Source: JAAZKA01 sp034926225
GTDB taxonomy: Bacteria > Bacillota > Clostridia > Oscillospirales > QAMX01
Direction of reading: 5' to 3'
NCBI GenBank assembly: GCA_034926225.1
Contig: JAYFRF010000004.1
Coordinates: 62,001-126,000, forward strand
Length of the DNA stretch: 64,000 nt
Shown here piece by piece: positions 9,101-17,583 of the stretch. Every line of letters begins with the position of its first letter. Position 1 is the stretch's first letter. The position numbers and the translations under genes are program-made. The notes beneath the pieces are model-generated. The model searched no databases, was not told the DNA's origin, and saw nothing but the letters and a program-made list of their open reading frames with translations.

Positions 9101-9670
9101 AACGGGGGAAGCGTGTGCGGGGGAGTAGACGTCGACGATGCCGCCGCGCAGAGCGAATTGTCCATAACCTTCCACACGGTCGCAGCGGGTATAGCCGGAC
9201 GCGACGAGATGGGCGGCGAGCACTTTCGGCTCGATGGTCTGCCCGAGTTTGAGCGTCAGGCTGCGTGCGCGAAGCGTATCGGGAGACATGGTGCGCAGAA
9301 GAAGAGCGTCAGGCGTGGTGACGACGATGGGGGTCGTACCTAAGACAAGCCCGTAAAGAGTGCGCAGGCGGAGGATTTCCCATTCACGGGAAGCGGACTC
9401 GACGTTTACAAAGACAGGCTCACGGTAGGGCAGCAGCGCGACTTCTTCGCCCGAAAGAACGGAAAGATCGGCGGAAAGTCGGCGGCATTCCAGCTCATCC
9501 GCGCAGACAACGGCCAAAGGCCGTCCGGTGAAGCGCCGGACGGCTGCAATGACGTGAGCCTTATGGGGAAGCGAGAGTCCGCCGACAGCGGTGACGGTGC
9601 CATCGCGGATACGCTGCATAAGCTGTTCAAATTCGGGTAAAGCCCGTAGGGCTTGACATAATCCTAGCAA
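6182..9670 (-). CDS. mfd: Transcription-repair coupling factor Mfd
   Basis: Mfd is a cytoplasmic DNA translocase that removes RNA polymerase stalled at lesions and recruits UvrAB. The 1162 residues match the usual length. The order is: N-terminal UvrB-like domains, an RNA polymerase-interacting CarD-like domain (DLIVHDQHGIGRFIG near 510), helicase motor with Walker A GDVGFGKTE near 650 and DEEQRFG near 752, TATPIPRTLNMAL, the second RecA fold with ATTIIETGIDIPN-like text, and the C-terminal TRCF domain. The start is TTG at 9670 with GGAGG seven bases upstream. A nearby ATG is out of frame. The gene follows cysS by 24 bases. Confidence 0.97.
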   Translation of the reverse strand: MLGLCQALRALPEFEQLMQRIRDGTVTAVGGLSLPHKAHVIAAVRRFTGRPLAVVCADELECRRLSADLSVLSGEEVALLPYREPVFVNVESASREWEILRLRTLYGLVLGTTPIVVTTPDALLLRTMSPDTLRARSLTLKLGQTIEPKVLAAHLVASGYTRCDRVEGYGQFALRGGIVDVYSPAHASPVRVDFFGDEIDAMGFFDPDSQRRTENTDTCVVIPAREALPDAAPGGAEGLAEAIRKLISASARRKKIPEGLLDTLHADLERLKETGLFPALDRYLPQIYPELHTAYDFLPRTGVLFLDETGRIRERAEGFAWQMNEDIKNLLESGVITPSQTEFARDYDALAADMPAKATVMLESFISGALIPRPRAILTIIAKQLPSYGGSLETAVSDVQHYKREGYATIVLATSDRRAEHLESMLSDTGARIDFNLAEAPAPGTVTVGIGNLSAGIEYPTAKLAVVTEGQIMAAQVTKKPRVAKKKAGEKIKSFSDLSPGDLIVHDQHGIGRFIGIEKIKTDNGLRDYIRLQYAGTDTLFIPATQLDMVSKYIGGGGEETQARLNKLGGSEWQKTKSRAKAAAKDMAKKLIAIYAERKRRPGFKFPKDDAWQKEFEDAFEYTETDAQLRCTAEIKADMEESAPMDRLLCGDVGFGKTEVAFRAIMKCVLTNKQAAILVPTTVLARQHYMTAVRRFSGYPVKIAVLSRFQSPTEVREIQRKLSSGLLDVIVGTHKLLSKDLRFHDLGLLVIDEEQRFGVTHKERLRDIARNVDTLTMTATPIPRTLNMALTGVRDMSTLEEAPRDRQPVQTYVLEYDAGVIFDAIRREATRGGQVYYLYNRVETIERCAAKLKAALPDISIAVAHGQMSEDALSEVMRAMSDGELQVLVCTTIIETGIDIPNVNTLIIEDADRLGLAQLHQIRGRVGRSPRHAYAYLTYKRGKVLTEDGSKRLSAMREFAGFGAGFQIALRDLEIRGAGNILGTEQSGHMTDVGYDMYLRLLEEAVLEERGEQVQKRPDCSAELAVTAHIPEDYVPIAEERMDLYRRIAFIKEKDDAEDVTDELCDRYGEPPAAVQNLISIAMLRADASRANITDITQKNGTLMLTLASPDFEAIGRLCALPTLKGRVLLNAGEKPYISVRLRLSDKPLELARMMIAAYTKP

Positions 9671-9682
9671 TCCATTACCTCC
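9671..9682 (-). promoter_or_regulatory. Ribosome-binding site setting the TTG start of mfd
   Basis: On the minus strand GGAGG occupies 9682-9678, followed by a seven-base spacer and TTG at 9670. An ATG lies inside the spacer but runs into a stop within four codons, so the TTG is the better start. Confidence 0.7.
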
Positions 9683-9694
9683 GAAGAAAGAGGG

Positions 9695-11137
9695 TTAAAC
9701 ACGCGACCACTGTACGCCCTGGGGGGTATCGGTGAGGGCAATGCCCATAGCATTGAGCTGATTGCGGATACGGTCGGCTTCGGCATAATTTTTCGCCTTT
9801 TTCGCGACGGTGCGGGCTTCGATCAGCGCGAGAATCTCGGCATCGGCCTCCGTCTCGGCAGGAACGGTTTCCTTTTTGGCGCGCTGTGTTTCGGCGGCGG
9901 AAAGGAGATTTAAAGACAATACCGTATCAAACTCGCCGATCAAAGACAGTTTGGCGGCATCAGGCAGATCAGATTTCAGAAGATCATACACCGCCGTCAG
10001 CGCAAGCGAGGTGTTAACGTCGTTATCCATCGCGTCGCGGAAGGCCTTGCGATACGGGGCCGCGGCCTCGTCGTCAAGCGCGCCCTTCGACGGATCGAGT
10101 GAGGCCATCGCCGGGTCAAGCCCGGCGATACGGTCGACGAGCTTGTTATACGCGGCGGCAGCGTTGTCGAGGTTTGCATAGGAGAAGATGAGCGGGCGGC
10201 GATAATGGGACTGGAGGCAGAAGAAGCGGTAGGCGATAGGGTCGTAACCTTTTTGCTCAAGCAGCGAAACCGTGAGAAATTCGCCCTTCGACTTCGACAT
10301 TTTGCCGGTATCGTTTAAAAGATGCATGACATGGAACCAGTAATTACACCACTTGTGGCCGATATAGGCTTCACTCTGCGCAATTTCGTTCGTATGATGC
10401 GGGAACGCGTTGTCAATGCCGCCGCAGTGGATGTCGAGGTACTCGCCGAGATACTTAAGACTGATGCCGGAGCATTCGATATGCCAGCCGGGGTAACCGA
10501 CGCCCCAGGGGCTGTCCCATTTCAATTCCTGATCGTCGAACTTGGATTTCGTAAACCAGAGCACGAAATCCTCCTTATTATGCTTGGAAAAATCCTCTTC
10601 CACACCCTCGCGGACGCCGGAAAGAAGGTTTTCACGTTCGTGCTTGTTGAAAACATAGTATTCGTCGAGCTTAGCGGTGTCAAAATATACATTGCCGTCA
10701 GCGATATAAGCGTAGCCCTTCTTGAGCAGTCCGTCGACGAGTTGAATGTACTCGTCGATGCACCCGGTGGCGGGCTGCACAATGTCGGGACGGCGGATGT
10801 TCAGCTTTGCGCAGTCGGAGAAGAACGCGTCTGTGTAGTACTGCGCGATTTCCATGACGGTCTTATGCTCACGGCGCGCACCTTTGAGCATTTTATCCTC
10901 ACCGGTATCGGCATCACTGGAGAGGTGACCGACGTCGGTGATGTTCATGACGCGGCGGACGTCGTACCCTAAGTAGCGCAGGTACTTTTCAAGAATATCC
11001 TCGCAGATATAGCTGCGAAGGTTGCCGATATGCGCGTAGTGATAAACGGTCGGACCGCAGGTGTACATACGGACGACGCCGGGTTCATGCGGGACGAATT
11101 CTTCGCGCGTATGGGTGAGACTGTTATACAGCAGCAT
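9695..11137 (-). CDS. cysS: Cysteinyl-tRNA synthetase
   Basis: This class I aminoacyl-tRNA synthetase charges tRNA-Cys with cysteine. The 480 residues include CGPTVYHYAHIGN, with the HIGH-type motif and the first zinc ligand, then the zinc-site segments GWHIECS and FPHHTNE, and the KMSKS loop KMSKSKGEF. The C-terminal anticodon-binding part is of normal length. ATG 11137 has AAGGAG eight bases upstream. It lies 12 bases after pgsA. Confidence 0.97.
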   Translation of the reverse strand: MLLYNSLTHTREEFVPHEPGVVRMYTCGPTVYHYAHIGNLRSYICEDILEKYLRYLGYDVRRVMNITDVGHLSSDADTGEDKMLKGARREHKTVMEIAQYYTDAFFSDCAKLNIRRPDIVQPATGCIDEYIQLVDGLLKKGYAYIADGNVYFDTAKLDEYYVFNKHERENLLSGVREGVEEDFSKHNKEDFVLWFTKSKFDDQELKWDSPWGVGYPGWHIECSGISLKYLGEYLDIHCGGIDNAFPHHTNEIAQSEAYIGHKWCNYWFHVMHLLNDTGKMSKSKGEFLTVSLLEQKGYDPIAYRFFCLQSHYRRPLIFSYANLDNAAAAYNKLVDRIAGLDPAMASLDPSKGALDDEAAAPYRKAFRDAMDNDVNTSLALTAVYDLLKSDLPDAAKLSLIGEFDTVLSLNLLSAAETQRAKKETVPAETEADAEILALIEARTVAKKAKNYAEADRIRNQLNAMGIALTDTPQGVQWSRV

Positions 11138-11149
11138 GAGAACGACTCC

Positions 11150-11701
11150 TTATTTTTTACGCACGCCGGTGTGAATCAACGTGCGGTTTGTCCAGAAGTA
11201 ATCGACGCCGGACCAGAGCGTCACGGCGGCGGCGATCCAGGAGAGTGCGGTTTCCAAGACCGCGCCTCCCGGCATCCAAACGGAGGGCCAGAGGAGAAAG
11301 ATGATCGCGACGGTGAGCTGCACGGCGGTTTTGACCTTGCCGGAGAACGCGGCGGAGAGGAGTGTGCCTTCCCCCATCGCGACGACGCGCAGGGAGGAGA
11401 CGGCATACTCGCGCGCGACAATAAGGACGACTGGGATAACGCCCATGCGTCCCTGCGCGAGGAACAAAAGATATGCCGTACCGACGAGCAGCTTGTCGGC
11501 GAGGGGATCCATGATCTTCCCGAAGGACGTCACAAGGTCATATTTACGCGCCAGATATCCGTCCAGCTTATCGGTCAGGGCTGCCGCGATAAACAACAGA
11601 ATCGCAAGATACGGAGAAACGGTCCATGAAGTCAGGGAGAACAGAACAAAAAAGGGAATCAGAAGGATACGCAGGATCGTCAGTCTGTTGGGAAGCGTCA
11701 C
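11150..11701 (-). CDS. pgsA: CDP-diacylglycerol-glycerol-3-phosphate 3-phosphatidyltransferase
   Basis: This is a 183-residue polytopic membrane enzyme that makes phosphatidylglycerol phosphate, the committed step to phosphatidylglycerol. The CDP-alcohol phosphotransferase motif is complete: DKLDGYLAR followed by GKIMDPLADK, giving the D-x2-DG-x2-AR-x8-G-x3-D-x3-D pattern. The N-terminus NRLTILRILLIP is typical of PgsA. The start codon is GTG with a strong AAAGGAGG site. It follows rimO, a common pairing in Bacillota. Confidence 0.95.
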   Translation of the reverse strand: MTLPNRLTILRILLIPFFVLFSLTSWTVSPYLAILLFIAAALTDKLDGYLARKYDLVTSFGKIMDPLADKLLVGTAYLLFLAQGRMGVIPVVLIVAREYAVSSLRVVAMGEGTLLSAAFSGKVKTAVQLTVAIIFLLWPSVWMPGGAVLETALSWIAAAVTLWSGVDYFWTNRTLIHTGVRKK

Positions 11702-11731
11702 GCGGCAGACCTCCTTTGGTATGAGATGGAA

Positions 11732-13096
11732 TTATGCGGGATCGGACTGCACCAATTCACCGACGAGATCGCCGTCGATGTCCTCGCAGATACGCACTTC
11801 AACGAAGTCGCCTTCCGAGGGACGGTTCTTTTCTGGCTTGTAGATGAAGACCTTGCCGTCGATGTCGGGGCTTTCGCCGTAGGAACGGCCGAAGAAACAA
11901 CCGGCGGCGCGGTCGTAGCCTTCGACAAGCACGGTGAGCGTGGTGCCGAGAATGCGGGCGTTGCGTTTTGCGACGACACGCTCTTGAATCTTCATGACGG
12001 TTTCTGAGCGATGCTGCTTTTCTTCCTCGTCGATCTGATCGGGCAGCGATGCCGCGACGGTGTCTTCCTCCTGCGAATAGGGAAAGACGCCGAGCCGGTC
12101 GAACTTCTGGCGTTCGACGAAACTGCACAGCGTGGCGAAATCCTCGCGCGTTTCACCGGGGAAGCCGACAATGAGGGTCGTACGGATAATCAGGCCCGGA
12201 ATCGAACGGCGGAGCCTCGCAAGGACGGCTTCGATGGACTTTTGCGTATCGCGACGGTTCATCGCGGAGAGGATATGATCGACGCAGTGCTGAATCGGGA
12301 TGTCGAGGTACTTAAGAATCTTCTCCTGACGCGCGATGGTATCGATCAGGCCGTCGGTAATATCGGAGGGGTACAGGTAGTGCAGACGGATCCATCGTAA
12401 ATCCCCGATTTCGCAGAGACGGTCGAGGAGGTCTGCAAGCTTCGGCTCGCCGTAAAGGTCGATACCGTAGCGGGTAATGTCCTGCGCGATGACGATCAGC
12501 TCACGGACGCCGTTTTCGACGAGATGGGTCGCTTCCTCGACGATCGCATCCATCTCCCGGCTGCGGTAGCGACCGCGCAAGGCGGGAATGACGCAGTATG
12601 AGCAACAGTTATCGCACCCCTCTGCGATTTTGAGGTAAGCGGTATAGGCAGGCGTGGTTTGAACACGGGGTGCTTCGGCAAGCGGGGAGTCGACGGACGC
12701 AAAGCGGGTGATCTGTTCCATGTGCCCTTCCTCGGCGGTCTCTAAAAGACGGTCGCAGACCTCGACGATATCGAGATAGGAGGCGGTGCCGATGACGGCG
12801 TCAACTTCGGGCATGGTATCGAGAACTTCCTCGCGATAGCGCTCCGCGAGACAACCGGTAACGACGACGGCGACAAGCGCGCCGGTATCGCGGCTTTTAG
12901 CAAGCTCGAGGATCGTATCGATGCTTTCCTTTTTCGCATCCTCGATGAAAGCGCAGGTGTTGATGATCGCGACATCGGCTTCATCCGGGTCCTCCACAAG
13001 CTCGTAGCCCGCTTCAAATAGACGCGCCAGCATCTGTTCGGCGTCGCAGAGGTTTTTAGCGCAGCCGAGGGACTGTATCGTGAACTTTTTACTCAT
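11732..13096 (-). CDS. rimO: Ribosomal protein S12 methylthiotransferase RimO
   Basis: RimO is a radical SAM enzyme that methylthiolates an aspartate of ribosomal protein S12. The 454-residue product has the N-terminal MTTase domain (SLGCAKNLCDAEQ), the radical SAM cluster motif CDNCCSYC, and a C-terminal TRAM domain (TTLTVLVEG through VRICEDIDGDLVGEL). The LGCAKN start and the RRSIPGLIIRTTLIVGFPGE segment favour RimO over MiaB. I start it at ATG 13096 (MSKKFTIQSLGCAKN). The longer frame to 13222 runs through recX codons. The two genes overlap by 8 bases. Confidence 0.94.
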   Translation of the reverse strand: MSKKFTIQSLGCAKNLCDAEQMLARLFEAGYELVEDPDEADVAIINTCAFIEDAKKESIDTILELAKSRDTGALVAVVVTGCLAERYREEVLDTMPEVDAVIGTASYLDIVEVCDRLLETAEEGHMEQITRFASVDSPLAEAPRVQTTPAYTAYLKIAEGCDNCCSYCVIPALRGRYRSREMDAIVEEATHLVENGVRELIVIAQDITRYGIDLYGEPKLADLLDRLCEIGDLRWIRLHYLYPSDITDGLIDTIARQEKILKYLDIPIQHCVDHILSAMNRRDTQKSIEAVLARLRRSIPGLIIRTTLIVGFPGETREDFATLCSFVERQKFDRLGVFPYSQEEDTVAASLPDQIDEEEKQHRSETVMKIQERVVAKRNARILGTTLTVLVEGYDRAAGCFFGRSYGESPDIDGKVFIYKPEKNRPSEGDFVEVRICEDIDGDLVGELVQSDPA

Positions 13097-13559
13097 CTTC
13101 GAATACTCCGTCCTGAGCGCCGCAGACGCGTCCGAGCGCTCGATTGATCTCGTTGATTGAAAAGCCGCGGCGAAGGAGGGCGGCTGTGGCGCGCCGACGT
13201 GCGGATACATCCTCATCTCCACGCAGAAATTTCATTGCAAGCGCATCTAGCGCGTCATCGTTTTCGGGAAGCGCGGAGAGCGCGGCACGGATCGGTTCGT
13301 CATCAAGCCCATGCGCCCGCAGACGTGAAAACAGAGCGCGTTTCCCGTAGCCGCGCGCGGCGTAACGGCGCACGAGACTCTCGGCATAAGCGGGTTCATC
13401 GATAAAATGAAGCTCGGTTATGCGATCGACGGCGGCATCAGCGTCTGTCGGCTCGAACCCGCGCCGCAGGAGTGCATTCCGCAGCTCGGCGCGGGACATG
13501 GCACGCATGGCGAGCAGGCGGATAGCGGTGGCGTAGGGGCTTTGATCATCCGTTTTCAT
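13089..13559 (-). CDS. recX: Regulatory protein RecX
   Basis: RecX binds RecA filaments and limits their activity. The 156-residue product consists mostly of three-helix repeats, with typical text such as AMSRAELRNALLRRGFE, ELHFIDEPAYAESLVRRYAARGYGKRAL and LRRGFSINEINRAL. The start ATG 13559 overlaps the end of recA by 14 bases and gives MKTDDQSPYATA. Another in-frame ATG two codons earlier (13565) is possible. The longer frame to 13712 is a shadow of recA. Placement directly after recA fits the function. Confidence 0.9.
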   Translation of the reverse strand: MKTDDQSPYATAIRLLAMRAMSRAELRNALLRRGFEPTDADAAVDRITELHFIDEPAYAESLVRRYAARGYGKRALFSRLRAHGLDDEPIRAALSALPENDDALDALAMKFLRGDEDVSARRRATAALLRRGFSINEINRALGRVCGAQDGVFEDE

Positions 13560-14658
13560 CTTCATTGAAATCATCAGCATCGACGGCGACAGGGTCGGCG
13601 GCCGCCGAGGATGCCTCGAAGGGTTTAGACTTCGTCGCGGCATTGACGATATCGGCGCGCAGCTTCGCGGCGTCTTCGGGGTTTTCCTTGTAGTACTGAA
13701 TCGCTTTTTCACGTCCCTGCCCTAAGCGGACGGAACCGGCGGAGAACCATGCGCCGCTCTTTTGGACAAAGCCGTATTGCAGGCCGAGATCGACAAGCTC
13801 GGCATAAGGGGAGATACCTTCGCCGAAGATAATATCAAACTCCGCGATGCGGAAGGGAGGCGCGACCTTGTTTTTTACGACCTTGGCGCGGATATGGTTA
13901 CCGATGTTCTCGGTACCGCTCTTAACGAATTCCGTGCGGCGGATATCGATGCGGACGCTGGCGTAATATTTCAGGGCTCTGCCGCCGGTCGTCGTCTCAG
14001 TCGGGCCGCCGTAGCTGGGCATGCCGCCGATCTTTTCGCGGAGCTGGTTGATGAACAGGACGATGCAGTTGGTCTTGGCGATACCGCCGGCAAGCTTACG
14101 CAGCGCTTGTGACATCAGACGAGCGTGCATGCCCATAAAGCTGTCGCCCATTTCGCCTTCGATTTCGGCGCGCGGTACGAGGGCGGCAACAGAGTCTACG
14201 ACGACGATATCCACGGCGCCGGAGCGGACGAGAGATTCTGTAATATCCAGCGCCTGCTCGCCGTTGTCCGGCTGCGAGACGAGGAGAGAATCGATGTTGA
14301 CGCCGAGGGCTTTGGCATAGACGGGGTCAAGCGCATGTTCCGCGTCGATGTAAGCCGCCTCACCGCCCATCTTCTGCGCCTGCGCGACGATATGCAGGGC
14401 GAGGGTGGTTTTACCGGACGCTTCCGGGCCATAGACCTCGACGATACGGCCGCGCGGTACGCCACCGATACCGAGGGCGATATCGAGCGCGAGAGAGCCA
14501 GTGGGGACAGCCGCAACATTCATGTTGACATTGTCTCCCAGACGCATGATCGCGCCTTTGCCGTAGGTCTTTTCAAGATGAGAAAGCGCCGTTTCAAGAG
14601 CTTTTTGCTTATCCTCTACATGCTTATATGAGATTTCGGTCTTCTTTTTTTCAGCCAT
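13546..14658 (-). CDS. recA: Recombinase RecA
   Basis: RecA forms ATP-dependent filaments on single-stranded DNA, performs strand exchange and triggers LexA cleavage. The 370-residue protein has the Walker A motif GPEASGKTT near residue 76, VVDSVAALVPRAEIEG, loop L1/L2 text including FINQLREKIG and GGRALKYYASVR, and an acidic C-terminal tail. No obvious SOS box was found in the 15-base gap after prmC, so it is probably expressed from the upstream promoter at 16525 unless an internal promoter exists. An AAAGGA site precedes the ATG. Confidence 0.98.
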   Translation of the reverse strand: MAEKKKTEISYKHVEDKQKALETALSHLEKTYGKGAIMRLGDNVNMNVAAVPTGSLALDIALGIGGVPRGRIVEVYGPEASGKTTLALHIVAQAQKMGGEAAYIDAEHALDPVYAKALGVNIDSLLVSQPDNGEQALDITESLVRSGAVDIVVVDSVAALVPRAEIEGEMGDSFMGMHARLMSQALRKLAGGIAKTNCIVLFINQLREKIGGMPSYGGPTETTTGGRALKYYASVRIDIRRTEFVKSGTENIGNHIRAKVVKNKVAPPFRIAEFDIIFGEGISPYAELVDLGLQYGFVQKSGAWFSAGSVRLGQGREKAIQYYKENPEDAAKLRADIVNAATKSKPFEASSAAADPVAVDADDFNEDENG

Positions 14659-14673
14659 ACGACACTTTCCTTT

Positions 14674-15534
14674 CTATAACAAAACAGCGGTCACAACACG
14701 ATCGTGTCCGGATAAATCTTGCCCGGTTTCGATCCCGGTAAAACCGTTACGCTCAAGGATTGCGGTAACATCGGCGGCTTGCTCCATGCCGATCTCGAAA
14801 ACGATGCGTCCGCCGGGGAGAAGAAGGGATTTCCAATAGGCGCAAATGGAGCGGTAGAAGTTTAGTCCGTCGCTGCCGCCGTAGAGCGCGAGGGTCGGCT
14901 CGAATGCGGCGACCTCCACATCGAGTACGCTCAGCTCGTCGGCACTGACGTAGGGAGGGTTCGAGACGATCAGATCAAACGGACCGATATCGGAAGGCGG
15001 CTCGTCGAGCGCGTCAGCGGATACTACATCGGCACGTCCGGAGAAGCCTAAGAAGTCAAGATTTTTTCGTGTGACCTCCAACGCGGGCTCGGAGACATCC
15101 ACAAAGGTGACGTCCGCCGCCGTATGCTGGAGGATAGCCGCGCCGATACAGCCAGAGCCGCAGCAGAGGTCGAGCACGCGGGAGTAGCGATGCTCACGGA
15201 TAAGCTTGACCGCGTGGAGGACGACGGTTTCGGTATCGGAACGCGGGACTAGAACGTCCTTTGTCACGATTAGGTTCAAGCCGCAAAAATCCCACTCACC
15301 CAACAGGTACGCCAAGGGTTCCCCGCAGAGACGACGCTCAAGGAGGCCGGTCAGCTTGCCTTCGGCGTCGGCAGGGGCGGGCTCACGGTAGCGGGACTGG
15401 ATGGAATTCGCGTCGATGTGGTCGCCGCAGAGACGGCCCGAGAGCGCGACGATCTCCCGGGTCTCCAGATCGGGCATCGGCAGCCCCGAGAGGGCGTCAA
15501 ACGCCGTGTCATACAGCTCACGGTAGGTACTCAC
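14674..15534 (-). CDS. prmC: Peptide chain release factor N5-glutamine methyltransferase
   Basis: PrmC methylates the GGQ glutamine of release factors RF1 and RF2. The 286-residue protein has an N-terminal helical domain, the SAM motif VLDLCCGSGCIGAAIL, and the catalytic NPPY in IVSNPPYVSADE. The start is GTG, overlapping the stop of the DUF1385 gene by 4 bases (GTGA). In many Clostridia prfA follows; here recA follows instead, so prfA must lie elsewhere. Confidence 0.95.
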   Translation of the reverse strand: MSTYRELYDTAFDALSGLPMPDLETREIVALSGRLCGDHIDANSIQSRYREPAPADAEGKLTGLLERRLCGEPLAYLLGEWDFCGLNLIVTKDVLVPRSDTETVVLHAVKLIREHRYSRVLDLCCGSGCIGAAILQHTAADVTFVDVSEPALEVTRKNLDFLGFSGRADVVSADALDEPPSDIGPFDLIVSNPPYVSADELSVLDVEVAAFEPTLALYGGSDGLNFYRSICAYWKSLLLPGGRIVFEIGMEQAADVTAILERNGFTGIETGQDLSGHDRVVTAVLL

Positions 15535-16472
15535 CAGCGATCAGCCCCCGTTTCCGCCGGAATCACGGCCTTCAATGCGGTGATCGCGACCTCGAGCATG
15601 GAATCGTCGGGTTCGCGGGTGGTCAGTTTCTGGAGCCAGAGCCCGGGCGCGCGGACGGCGCGGGTAAAGGCGTTGTCATGGCGTCCGACAGCGCGGTTGA
15701 TTTCATAGCTGATGGCGACGACGACGGGGAGGAGTACTAGCCGCAGCGCAAGGCGTATCAGGGGATTGGACCAGCTTACGACGGAGAAGACGAGAATGCT
15801 GACGATCATGACGACAAGCAGGAAGCTCGTGCCGCAGCGAGGGTGTTCCTTTTTACAGCCGCGGGCATTTTCGACGGTCAGCTCCGCGCCGCTTTCGTAG
15901 CAGGCGATGGACTTATGTTCCGCGCCGTGGTACTCAAAGGTACGCTGTATATCCTTCATGTGGGAGATAGAGAACATAAACAGAAGAAAGAGGATGATAC
16001 GGATGGCGCCCTCGCAGAGATTGCGGAGAATGCCGGAGCCAATGAAGCGGTCGAGGGTACCGGCGAGCAGTGTCGGCAGGAAGAAAAAGAGGACGATAGG
16101 GAGGGCGACGCCGAGGATGGCGGAGAAGGTCATCAAAAGATCGTTAAAGCGCTTTGTACCGAGTCGACGTTCCAGACGGCTGGGGGCTTCGGTATTCTGG
16201 ACGGTTTCGAAGGCGGTGTCGGCGGAGTAGAACAGCGCCCGGACGCCCTGAAGCATGGAGGAACCGAAGCTATAGACGCCGCGGATGAAGTACCAGTTCA
16301 GGATCGCGGGTTTTTTGCCCTTTCGCAGCGGCTCGGTCTTTTCGACGAGGGTACCGTCCTCGCGGCGGACGACGATGGAGGACTTGTCCGGGCCGCGCAT
16401 CATAATGCCTTCAATGAGCGCCTGACCGCCGATGAGAGTGCGGAAGCAGGCACGGGAATCAGTTTGTTTCAT
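15531..16472 (-). CDS. DUF1385 family membrane protein
   Basis: This is a 313-residue protein with the family signature GGQALIEGIMMRGP near the start and about four membrane segments in the second half. A conserved YHGAEHKSIACYE stretch lies between them, as in other members. DUF1385 proteins commonly sit next to prmC and prfA in Clostridia; their function is not known. The start at 16472 (MKQTDSRACFRT) has GAGGTG upstream. The frame extends to 16556 but there crosses the promoter and terminator. Confidence 0.9.
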   Translation of the reverse strand: MKQTDSRACFRTLIGGQALIEGIMMRGPDKSSIVVRREDGTLVEKTEPLRKGKKPAILNWYFIRGVYSFGSSMLQGVRALFYSADTAFETVQNTEAPSRLERRLGTKRFNDLLMTFSAILGVALPIVLFFFLPTLLAGTLDRFIGSGILRNLCEGAIRIILFLLFMFSISHMKDIQRTFEYHGAEHKSIACYESGAELTVENARGCKKEHPRCGTSFLLVVMIVSILVFSVVSWSNPLIRLALRLVLLPVVVAISYEINRAVGRHDNAFTRAVRAPGLWLQKLTTREPDDSMLEVAITALKAVIPAETGADRW

Positions 16473-16524
16473 AAACACCTCGGGAGAAAAAGTGAAACCC
16501 GCGAGCGGGAATCCAAACATTAGT

Positions 16525-16553
16525 ATTATACCAAAAAAGTAAGCGCATTGCAA
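16525..16553 (-). promoter_or_regulatory. Promoter for DUF1385-prmC-recA segment
   Basis: On the minus strand TTGCAA (16553-16548) is followed by 17 bases and TATAAT (16530-16525). Transcription should begin near 16518, about 45 bases before the DUF1385 start. It follows immediately after the rnc terminator and so restarts transcription inside the long minus-strand array. Confidence 0.8.
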
Positions 16554-16554
16554 C

Positions 16555-16579
16555 AAAAAAAACGCCTCAAAAGAGACGT
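16555..16579 (-). terminator. Terminator after rnc
   Basis: On the minus strand ACGTCTC-TTTT-GAGGCGT forms a 7-bp stem with one wobble pair, followed by about eight T. It lies 40 bases past the rnc stop and ends the greA-to-rnc transcript. Confidence 0.8.
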
Positions 16580-16619
16580 TTTTTCATTTTGCATTTCAAA
16601 TACCGCGAAAATGTGAAAA

Positions 16620-17321
16620 TCAAACGTCTTCTCCCATCAGACGAAGCGCCTGACGCGCGGCATCTTGCTCGGCGGCCTTTTTTGAGTGGCCGGTACCGAT
16701 GGCGAAAACGTTGGAGTTCAATAAAAGCTCGATGGTAAAGCTTTTCTCGTGATCGGGGCCTTCCGTGTCGGCAAGACGGTAGGAAAGGGTTTCCTCACGG
16801 TTTTTCTGCACGATTTCCTGGAGCAGGGTCTTATAATCGTTGGATTGGCCATGCCCGGCAGCGGCGGCTACGTTGGCACGGGTAAAGCTGAGGATGAACG
16901 CGCGGGCGGGATCCCAACCACCGTCGAGATAGATGGCGCCGATGATGGCTTCGACGGCATCGGCGAGGATGGACGGACGTTCGCGGCCGCCGGAGAGATC
17001 CTCTCCGCGGCCTAAAAGCAGATACTGAGAAAGACCGACGGCGAGTGCTTCCCGGTGCAGCGCTTCCTCGCAGACGACGGAGGCGCGCAGACGTGTCAGA
17101 TCGCCTTCGGGCATATCGGGGAAGGTACGGAAGATATAGTCGGCGGTGACGGTATTCAGGATGGCATCGCCAAGGAACTCCAGCCGCTCATTAGAACGGG
17201 TGTGCGGGGAGCTGCGTTTTCCCGAGCGGCGTTCATTGGCGTAGGAGCTGTGGGAGAGCGCGGTGTGCAGCAGATTTGCATCGCGGAAGCGGTAACCGAT
17301 GGCATTTTGCAAATTTTCCAT
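16620..17321 (-). CDS. rnc: Ribonuclease III
   Basis: RNase III cuts double-stranded RNA and processes rRNA precursors. The 233-residue protein has the family signature ERLEFLGDAILN near residue 45, the second catalytic stretch DAVEAIIGAIYLDGG, and a C-terminal double-stranded RNA-binding domain (DYKTLLQEIVQ to KKAAEQDAARQAL). The order plsX-acpP-rnc is classic for Bacillota. AAGGA lies six bases before the ATG. Confidence 0.97.
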   Translation of the reverse strand: MENLQNAIGYRFRDANLLHTALSHSSYANERRSGKRSSPHTRSNERLEFLGDAILNTVTADYIFRTFPDMPEGDLTRLRASVVCEEALHREALAVGLSQYLLLGRGEDLSGGRERPSILADAVEAIIGAIYLDGGWDPARAFILSFTRANVAAAAGHGQSNDYKTLLQEIVQKNREETLSYRLADTEGPDHEKSFTIELLLNSNVFAIGTGHSKKAAEQDAARQALRLMGEDV

Positions 17322-17330
17322 AACGAATCC

Positions 17331-17567
17331 TTATTTGTCGATGCGTTCGGCAATGAAATCGACGACGTCTCCGACGGTCTTGAAGTGTTCCACGTCCTCG
17401 TCAGCTAGGTTTTCGAGGTCGAACTCCTCCTCGAGTGCCATGACAAACTCGACGGCGTCGAGAGAATCGGCGCTGAGGTCGGATTCAAAATCGGTATCGA
17501 GGGTGACGCTGTCTTCCTCGACGGAGAACTGCTCGGCAATGAGACGTTTGAGAACATCCAGAATCAT
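17331..17567 (-). CDS. acpP: Acyl carrier protein
   Basis: This 78-residue acidic protein carries acyl chains during fatty acid synthesis. The phosphopantetheine site is Ser35 in ADSLDAVEF, the usual DSL motif. It has a strong AGGAGG site and lies between plsX and rnc with short gaps (16 and 9 bases). Confidence 0.97.
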   Translation of the reverse strand: MILDVLKRLIAEQFSVEEDSVTLDTDFESDLSADSLDAVEFVMALEEEFDLENLADEDVEHFKTVGDVVDFIAERIDK

Positions 17568-17583
17568 AACAAAGGCACCTCCT

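Noticed and set aside
8144..9343. Long open frame of 399 codons on the plus strand inside mfd
   Set aside because: It is antisense to highly conserved mfd. Open antisense frames are common in GC-rich genes, and its translation is Gly/Asp-rich with no family motif.
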